Source: Hamiltosporidium tvaerminnensis (lineage: Eukaryota > Microsporidia > Dubosqiidae). Taken from it: DNA of 64,000 nt. Where the stretch lies: positions 310,001-374,000 of the forward strand of contig CM061246.1 of NCBI GenBank assembly GCA_022605425.2. The letters are read 5' to 3'. Positions within the stretch are counted from its first letter, which is position 1. Every line of letters starts with the position of its first letter. Shown piece after piece: positions 56,881 through 64,000 of this stretch. The notes below the pieces were generated by a model, which ran no database searches, was not told where the DNA came from, and saw nothing but the letters and a program-made list of their open reading frames with translations. Both the position numbers and the translations under genes were made by a program.

Positions 56881-58387
56881 TTATGCTTATCTTAAAGTAA
56901 AAAAATGACACGAATACGAAACAAAACAAAGACTTTTGAAAATAATTGAAGAGAAAGATGGATTTATACTGAAATTTATTCTAATTCCTTTTTTTACACT
57001 TACATCCGAATGTTTTTTGTGGTTGTGAAATAATCTTGATAATGATTCAATTTTACTGCAAGTAAACCGTAATCAAAGTTTTATTGTATTTTTGTTCCAG
57101 TAAAGATGATTTATGTTTACAGTAAATATCTTTTGATGTTTAAAGTCTAAAGCCAAGCAGTACTAAAGGATTTGATAAAATCGAGGCATACTTTTATTAC
57201 AAATACACGAAAATGGGAATAATGCTTCCAACAAAAGAAACACTTGGTTACGGTAGTCTTAATAGCTATTTATACAACTTCATTCTATGTTCTATTTAAA
57301 CACATATTCAAATATTAAATTTCATGACTTCGATAAAATTTAGAAAGTATTATAAAGAAACGAGACCATAGAAATAATTTTACAAATTGAAGTTCATAAA
57401 GGATCATCTATAAGCCAAATATCTGATAAAAAAACAACCAGATTCTTTTTTCAAATAAAATGATACATATACATGATTGCGTAATAGATTAGCTTACATA
57501 TTAATAAAAACTAGAAAGTTTTACGAAAGTCTAGGAAACACAGTACTGATAAAGTAATCATTGAAAAATTATTGTCTTAACCTCATTAGGTAGGTTACTA
57601 GTGCTTGTAAAATTAAATATATATTATTTTCATAATATTTTTATAGTATAAATTATTTCAATATTTATTTAGACGTTGTGAACATACTCATTCAAAACTT
57701 TGATTTAAAATTAACAAAAAAATCTTTATAAAGCGCCTAATATGGTTTATATATAATGTTTTGATTTTTTTTACTAATAAATAGAAAAATAACACGCAAT
57801 AAAATCTTGTTCTATGTGCTTTTAAACGGAAAGTATGTACTTTTATTCTTTAAATCATAATTTGTTTGCGTAACCAAACACTAGATACATTAAAAAAGAC
57901 ATTTAAACACTATTAATTTTGAAAATTATTGAATATAAGATATAATATATAGGGATTTATTAATCTAAATATGAAGTAAAATATTTTGAATTTCTATTTA
58001 TTAGGTACTTATTCAACAAATAGAATGACATAAATTTTTTTTTACAAGATATTTAAATATAAAGGCTTTAGTATTATTTGAATTTCAAATATTTATAAGA
58101 ACCGATAGGCTAAAAAAGTGTTATTTATGAGTTAAAATGAATGATTATCCCTTAATATAAGTAAAATAAAATATTTTTATAAAATATTGCATAGTTTGCC
58201 ACCTAAAATATTGAAAATTTTAAAAGGATTAATCATAATAACGTTTATTCGATTTTTCGGCTGTGGATTTAAAAGAAGACCGCTTTTTCTGCTCAATATG
58301 AATTTTAAAAAACGAATTAAACTCCTACCGGGCCTCAAATGAAAAATAATCAAAGGTGTAAATTACTTAAATTTATAAGAATTTTTA
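56881..58387. other. Intergenic, nothing recognised
   Basis: AT-rich sequence downstream of the acetyl-CoA carboxylase gene. No tRNA, repeat array or credible reading frame was seen. Confidence 0.5.
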
Positions 58388-61300
58388 TCATTTTAGAACA
58401 TTCTCTATCAAATATTTTCTAAGCATATCTACACTCACAAATTCATCTATTATATTGTTTTGAATTAATCTTTCTGTCGAATCATGTAATTTACAAAACA
58501 AATGGCCCAGTTTATTAAGGTTTTCAACATTTATCTCCATGCCACTTCTTTCCAAAACCTTTATACGTTCTTCTTCCTTGAATTTTATAGCTGATAAACC
58601 ATCAGGCTCTAAAATACCTACTTCTGTCTTGGGATGAGCACATATTCTGATATTTGCATTAAGTTTCTTATCAAATATGACCCACGTTCCTCCTCTTAAT
58701 TCTGCATTAGGTGGCAAATATACCAATATTTTGGATTTTAATTTAGATAAAATTCTTATTATATTTGATCCAAAATCTAAGACGTAATTTAACATGTCGG
58801 TTGTTCCGCCACTGAATCCTTTCCAATTAGCCAAAAGCAAAATATCAAGACATTCTTTACCAAAATTCATAAGTGAATCGGATATCTTTTTGGCTGTTTC
58901 GGGAAACATAACATTTTTGGTCCAAATTTTTTTTTTACGAATTGTATCGGGTTCACCTGGTATCTCATTTTCAATATTTTTTGTTTCTGAACTTATTACA
59001 CCGATGGTTTTACCCATAATCATTCCTCTCCCTATGATCACGTTTGGTGCATAATTTGTCATGTATTCCGTAAAAGAATCTTGATCTAAAATGAAATCCA
59101 AAACTTCTCTTTCATTATAGTTTTCCATAAAATAATTGCTAGAACAATATTTATCAAAACCGGTTTTTTGATAAGAAATAGTGCATAGTTTATTTTCAAT
59201 AAAAGGGTGGGATGATGTATATTCTAAATTTCGATAAGAATGGTTTTTAGCATCTACACCATTTTTACAAAAATCGTTCTTTTCATCACAGAGTATATTT
59301 GATATCTTTTCACCTAAAAGAGTTGAATTTATCAGATCATCTTTTTTTTCTTTCATGATTCTCGAATTGAAATAATAATTCAACCATTTGACTATTTGTT
59401 CGATTCCTTGATAGTCGTCAATAACAACTAAATGAGAAACACCATTCGCTTGCATTATGTCGGAACCACCAATATCATTGTTATTAGTATAAAATTCCTT
59501 TTTTAATAGTTTATTAAGGGCCCGATTTCCAGTTAAAATAATCGGAGATTTATTTTTCTGTATAATTCTATTTCCAAGTTTAACCAAATATGCTCCGATC
59601 CCGACAGATAATCCAGTAACATAGCTCAATGTAAAAATATTTTCATAGGCTTTGGTAGTTATATTTGCCATCAAACTTGAAAAAGAAAGATTTTCTGCGC
59701 CGGAATCTACGTTTCCAAATATAGATGTAATTTTATATTTATTCTCCATGGCTTCTAATGTCATTTTATCATCTGTATTCTCTCTTACAATCAAACACAT
59801 GTTTTCGGTTGTATCTTTCGTGGTTTGAGGATCTATACAAATTTCAATTTCCTCTTTTATTTTTTCATAAACACCTATTCTGGCACCAGAAGTACATGAA
59901 ATATATATTCGTGGTATGCAACTGTCCATTGCATCTAATGTTAATAAGTAAAAGAATACATCTTCAATTATTGAAAACGATCCATTTTTAAACGAAATAT
60001 CATTTGCGATGAGTATAAATGCATTTCCATTAAAAGATATTTTGTATCCAACTATTCCATTGCAAATGCTTTCTTTTTCAGAATTATCTATAAAATATAC
60101 ATCGTTATTCAGTTTATAGCTATTATGTTTTCTTTCGAGATCCTTTGATTCCTGATTTTTTTCTAAATTAATTCCAAATGCATCGAAGTTTTTAGAATGT
60201 AAAAATAGTTGTTGGATTTCATAACTGAAGTTACAAGAAACAAAATTACATTCAAATAATTCAATCAAATCCTTATAATAAACAGTTGAATTCTTAATAG
60301 CAATTTCTCTTTTATCTTGGATATCTTCTAATGAGTGAAAACAATTATCGTATTTTTGTTCTCTAAAAAAAATATTCCCATTATTTTTATTTGTAATCAA
60401 ACTATTTTTTAAAGTATTATGAATCAAATGTGAGTTAATCTGATATAACACCAACTGATCATTTTTATAAATTTTTTTTTCTAAATATCCTTTCAAATGT
60501 GACAACAGTATCACGAAGAAATCCACACGCTTTCTTTTTGCATCTTCTTCTGCATTATCTAAAGTTATTTTATCATTCCTGCTTTTATCCAACAACTTTA
60601 TTTTAATCTCACACTCTGTTACATTCACTTCTAAAAATTTATCTTTAAAAAAGAAAATACAATCATCGATTATATCGTAAGTGGAAGCAGGTGAAAAAGA
60701 AAAATTTCCTTTTACGACAACCAAAAGATGATTATTGGTGGTTTTATGTTGAAATGTCAATATTTTTATTGTACTTAATATTTGAAATATAGCATGTATT
60801 AGGTTATTCATATCAGAAATGGTATTACCACTATATGCATCGATAATAAATCTTACGAAGAGTCTTCTTTTATTGTTTGCTTTAGACAGGAATACAAACA
60901 TATTTCTAAAGAGACATTTATGTATTAAAACCGACTCATATCCACGAAATCTTTCAATTTCTAAATATTTAAATAGAAGTGGATCGATCAAGGAATTTTC
61001 ATACTTACTTAAAATGGAAGTATATGCAAGATTTTTGTAAAAATCGTGAAATTCATTATTTTCGTTAATATCTATGTCACCGAAGTGGGTTTTTTCCGAA
61101 GAATTCTGAATTTGGCTTGATATTTTGTTGTTATTATTGCTTTTTAGTCCGTATTTTGAATGTAATTTTTGACTATTTTGCATCGGAAAATCTTTTGCTG
61201 TATTTTTTCCAACATTCGTATTTGAAATATTTTTTTGATTCAAATGTACTTTCATATCATTTGGCTTAAAATCATAAGTTACAAACGGATATTTTTTGTC

Positions 61301-64000
61301 GGTATGAATTTTTATTACGTTTTTATTGTTTATATTTGTCAAAAAATCCGTTTTCTCAATATTGTAAAGAAAAATGTAATCGTATTGCGCAAATTCGATT
61401 CCAGAAATGTCATCTTCTAAAATAAAAATACCGAAATGTCTTTTGGATTTGAATTCTATGTTTTGATTCTTTATTAGCAGATCTTGGTGAGAAGCTTTTT
61501 CTTCTGATAGTTTTTTTTCTTTTTGAATATCAATTTTGTTTATATTGAGTGATTTTCTATTCAATTTACTAAATTTAATAGCTTCACCAAATACTATACC
61601 AAGATATTTCTTAATAATAATGTCTTTCACATTATCTTCTACTATGTTTATAGAAAATAAAAGTACGTCTTTTGGAAAGCAACAGTTATTCAGTCTATTA
61701 TCCGAATCGTTATGCATCTTTGTCAAAAGACACAAGTTTAAGAATTTGATATGAGTAATGGTTCTTTTAAATTTAGAAAACAAATTGAACAATGTACTAT
61801 TTTTAGAATTCAATTTCATTATTATTTCATCAACTGAAATTAATAAATCCTTTGTTCCAATATTTGACAAATGATTATTTTTTTCATTTAAATTCAATGA
61901 TTCAAAAGAAAATTCTATATCCGATATTAAAGAAGCTAGGATGTATTCTATCAAATCAAATGATATTTTTTTGAAATTTTTATTGAACAAAAATATATAA
62001 CGAAGTTTTTCAGTCACGTCATTTGGCAAGTCTTTCAATTTTGGTGGAAAATAGTAGCCAAAAAGTATGTTTTTAAGGTCTAGCTCATTACCAACGTTTT
62101 CTAAAAATTTATAAGTTGAATAAACATAGTTTTCTTTGTTTTCTTTTTGGATTGTAGCAATTATTTCATTTTCTTTAACATAACTATTACATGGCTTAGT
62201 AAATTTAATGATGCCTGAACAGGGTGCTTCAAGGAATATATTCATTTTCATTATTTCTATTTCGACATATTTCTCGTCTTTTAAAATAGCTTGCCCATCG
62301 TTTTTCAGAAACCGAACTATTTTTCCTGCAGTTTTTGACCTTACATTATTTGAATTGAAGTCGAGCACAAATTTATGAATACATCCATCTATTTTCATAT
62401 TATACAATAAATTGTCTTCTTTCTCCAAATATATTAATTTGGTCTTTCCAGTTTTTAATAAAATCAAATTTTTAGATAATATTTCATAACTAATTACTTT
62501 AAACGTATTATTCAATTTAATTAATGCAGAATTAGTCGAAATAAAAAATAATTCAATATTGTAAACAATAGTATTGTATAAATATTCCACATTTATAGAC
62601 TTCTGGTGTTTTTCTATAAAGTCAAATATCAAATTGTTTCTAACATTTTTATCTGAGTCTAAAATTTTTAAAATATCAAGACAGTATACTACAGGAAAGT
62701 AAATAAAATTTAAATCTTCCTCGCCCAGTACATTCAAATAGTTTTTTTGTAAGAAATAATTGATAAATTCTGTATTATGCCTATAATTTAAAAATGATTC
62801 GCTATCCAAAACAGAAATAAGAAAATCTTTTGGCGTCAAAATATTTTCTACTTTCAAACTCTTTAAAGCAAAGATCATGTTGCGAACAGCTTCTGTTCGC
62901 GTCTTTCCTTTTGAAAAAATATGGCCAAACTGAGAGTCTGAAAACTCGTGTATTTTTCCGGATACAACCGAAAAGTAACCCCAATTGTTTTGATTGTTTT
63001 GAAAATGTAAAGATATTTTACCGGTTACGGGCTCTAAATTTTTTTTTGGATCTTCAGCTGTAATTCTTACGGCCAAAGCATGTATTTTTCTTTTCTTTAC
63101 ATTAAAAAGTTTAATAATTCGTTTCAATTTGATACCACTCGCAATCATCCATTGCGTAACAGGCAAATTAATTTGGTACAAAATTTCGGTAACGGGATGT
63201 TCTACTTGAATTCTTGAATTTACCTCTAAAAAATAATATGTACTTTTTTCAATGTCATATAAAAACTCTACAGTTGCTAATCCGACATAATTAGCTTTTT
63301 TAAGAAGTTTTTTTGCATCGTTTTTCATTTTTTTATAAATTCCTCTGCTAATCATGGCAGGACATTCTTCAACTAGTTTTTGATTTCTTCGTTGCAAAGT
63401 ACAATCTCGACTACCAAATATTTTTATATTCCCATAGCAGTCACCGGCTGCCTGTATTTCAATATGCTTCACGTTCTCAATTAGTTTTGAAGCAAATATA
63501 AATGTATTATTTGCTTCTTTTTTGATCTTTTCATATACTAAATTGAGTTCATTTGTTTCTCTAACAACTCCTATCCCCTTTCCGCCGCCCAATGAGCTGA
63601 CTTTAAAAACGATCGGTAAACCATATGTTTTAACAAACGGATCTATTTCATTGATATATGAACCTGGCATATCAGACATTAATTTATTAATTCTTTCTCT
63701 ATCAATCACATTTGTATCATTAAAAACAATACCAAATTCTTGAATAACCTTCTCCGAAACCAAAGATGGAATCACTGGAATATTTAGATTCATACACAGC
63801 AATAGGCTAATAAATTTATCTCCAAGCAAATACATTGAAATTTCAGAAGGACCCAAAAAAACAAGTTTATTTTCCTGTAATAGTTTTGCTAATTCCGGAT
63901 TTTCCGAAGAATATCCCCATCCTGGCCATACACCATCAACTTCGAAATATTTTGCTGTCTCAACAATGAGAGGTATGTTACAATAATTTAAATGTGCTGG
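58388..64000 (-). CDS. ACC1: Acetyl-CoA carboxylase, multidomain (5' end outside the window)
   Basis: This biotin enzyme makes malonyl-CoA from acetyl-CoA, bicarbonate and ATP. The frame is open to the window edge (GWGYSSENPEL lies just inside it), so roughly the first 150 residues are missing. In order: biotin carboxylase (VSSLGGGKGIGVV, LQRRNQKLVEECPA, NSRIQVEHPVTE); biotin carrier EIMKM with the biotinyl Lys codon at 62,246-62,248; a long diverged central region; and carboxyltransferase (CTSGARIGVYEKI, PIILTGNRALNK, GGSDIMQANGVSHLVVIDD, LANWKGFSGG, PPNAELRGGTWV). It ends soon after LHDSTER, shorter than yeast. The catalytic motifs are intact. The 1,870 codons present have no intron or frameshift. 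Confidence 0.97.
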   Translation of the reverse strand, partial: PAHLNYCNIPLIVETAKYFEVDGVWPGWGYSSENPELAKLLQENKLVFLGPSEISMYLLGDKFISLLLCMNLNIPVIPSLVSEKVIQEFGIVFNDTNVIDRERINKLMSDMPGSYINEIDPFVKTYGLPIVFKVSSLGGGKGIGVVRETNELNLVYEKIKKEANNTFIFASKLIENVKHIEIQAAGDCYGNIKIFGSRDCTLQRRNQKLVEECPAMISRGIYKKMKNDAKKLLKKANYVGLATVEFLYDIEKSTYYFLEVNSRIQVEHPVTEILYQINLPVTQWMIASGIKLKRIIKLFNVKKRKIHALAVRITAEDPKKNLEPVTGKISLHFQNNQNNWGYFSVVSGKIHEFSDSQFGHIFSKGKTRTEAVRNMIFALKSLKVENILTPKDFLISVLDSESFLNYRHNTEFINYFLQKNYLNVLGEEDLNFIYFPVVYCLDILKILDSDKNVRNNLIFDFIEKHQKSINVEYLYNTIVYNIELFFISTNSALIKLNNTFKVISYEILSKNLILLKTGKTKLIYLEKEDNLLYNMKIDGCIHKFVLDFNSNNVRSKTAGKIVRFLKNDGQAILKDEKYVEIEIMKMNIFLEAPCSGIIKFTKPCNSYVKENEIIATIQKENKENYVYSTYKFLENVGNELDLKNILFGYYFPPKLKDLPNDVTEKLRYIFLFNKNFKKISFDLIEYILASLISDIEFSFESLNLNEKNNHLSNIGTKDLLISVDEIIMKLNSKNSTLFNLFSKFKRTITHIKFLNLCLLTKMHNDSDNRLNNCCFPKDVLLFSINIVEDNVKDIIIKKYLGIVFGEAIKFSKLNRKSLNINKIDIQKEKKLSEEKASHQDLLIKNQNIEFKSKRHFGIFILEDDISGIEFAQYDYIFLYNIEKTDFLTNINNKNVIKIHTDKKYPFVTYDFKPNDMKVHLNQKNISNTNVGKNTAKDFPMQNSQKLHSKYGLKSNNNNKISSQIQNSSEKTHFGDIDINENNEFHDFYKNLAYTSILSKYENSLIDPLLFKYLEIERFRGYESVLIHKCLFRNMFVFLSKANNKRRLFVRFIIDAYSGNTISDMNNLIHAIFQILSTIKILTFQHKTTNNHLLVVVKGNFSFSPASTYDIIDDCIFFFKDKFLEVNVTECEIKIKLLDKSRNDKITLDNAEEDAKRKRVDFFVILLSHLKGYLEKKIYKNDQLVLYQINSHLIHNTLKNSLITNKNNGNIFFREQKYDNCFHSLEDIQDKREIAIKNSTVYYKDLIELFECNFVSCNFSYEIQQLFLHSKNFDAFGINLEKNQESKDLERKHNSYKLNNDVYFIDNSEKESICNGIVGYKISFNGNAFILIANDISFKNGSFSIIEDVFFYLLTLDAMDSCIPRIYISCTSGARIGVYEKIKEEIEICIDPQTTKDTTENMCLIVRENTDDKMTLEAMENKYKITSIFGNVDSGAENLSFSSLMANITTKAYENIFTLSYVTGLSVGIGAYLVKLGNRIIQKNKSPIILTGNRALNKLLKKEFYTNNNDIGGSDIMQANGVSHLVVIDDYQGIEQIVKWLNYYFNSRIMKEKKDDLINSTLLGEKISNILCDEKNDFCKNGVDAKNHSYRNLEYTSSHPFIENKLCTISYQKTGFDKYCSSNYFMENYNEREVLDFILDQDSFTEYMTNYAPNVIIGRGMIMGKTIGVISSETKNIENEIPGEPDTIRKKKIWTKNVMFPETAKKISDSLMNFGKECLDILLLANWKGFSGGTTDMLNYVLDFGSNIIRILSKLKSKILVYLPPNAELRGGTWVIFDKKLNANIRICAHPKTEVGILEPDGLSAIKFKEEERIKVLERSGMEINVENLNKLGHLFCKLHDSTERLIQNNIIDEFVSVDMLRKYLIENVLK

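Overview
The window reads as nuclear DNA of a small, very AT-rich eukaryote. A microsporidian is the best fit. Genes have no visible introns, the translation apparatus is ordinary eukaryotic (DIM1, lysyl-tRNA synthetase, a tRNA-Val(UAC) without intron), and six of the seven host genes whose start is visible carry a CCC tract just before the ATG, as described for microsporidian promoters. This assignment is inference; no rRNA or polar tube gene is present to prove it. Gene density is low, and much of the 64 kb is transposon, transposon relic or decayed intergenic DNA.

Layout: 1-3.3 kb is intergenic DNA with one copy of a ~730-bp interspersed repeat (called R1 here). A proline/threonine-repeat, single-pass membrane protein gene lies at 3.69-4.83 kb and has a longer paralog at 48.1-49.6 kb in the opposite orientation. 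The two genes sit in an inverted segmental duplication, about 1.75-8.5 kb against 40.66-52.0 kb. Host genes run through 9.6-22.2 kb: DIM1, tRNA-Val, a 90-residue membrane protein, a 491-residue secreted-type protein and lysyl-tRNA synthetase. Two retrotransposon copies (11.3-14.9 and 17.6-20.26 kb) are inserted among them. 22.2-29.2 kb holds no recognisable gene but has two tail-to-tail R1 copies. DNA topoisomerase II (29.2-34.25 kb, minus strand) is full of Asn/Thr/Ser-rich inserts and is split by a one-base frameshift in one of them. A 10-bp minisatellite of about 0.5 kb lies upstream of it. A full-length but broken retrotransposon (35.7-39.5 kb), another R1 copy, and the second arm of the inverted duplication with an intact 1,253-codon retrotransposon follow. 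The right end holds decayed elements (52.1-56.9 kb) and the 3' 5.6 kb of a multidomain acetyl-CoA carboxylase gene that runs off the window at 64,000.

Mobile elements: one non-LTR family with an RT domain (FIDD catalytic motif), a C-terminal CCHC finger and a PD-(D/E)xK-type endonuclease, closest in layout to the R4/Dong group, gives at least eight copies of very different age. Two full-length copies have 13-14-bp target-site duplications and begin only 5-6 bases before the start codon. The R1 repeats are non-coding, hairpin-rich and have 14-16-bp duplications, so they may be mobilised by the same machinery. A hAT-like non-autonomous DNA transposon and a relic of a different, YADD-type LINE are also present. 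The inverted duplication dates several of these, because the empty site is preserved in the other arm.
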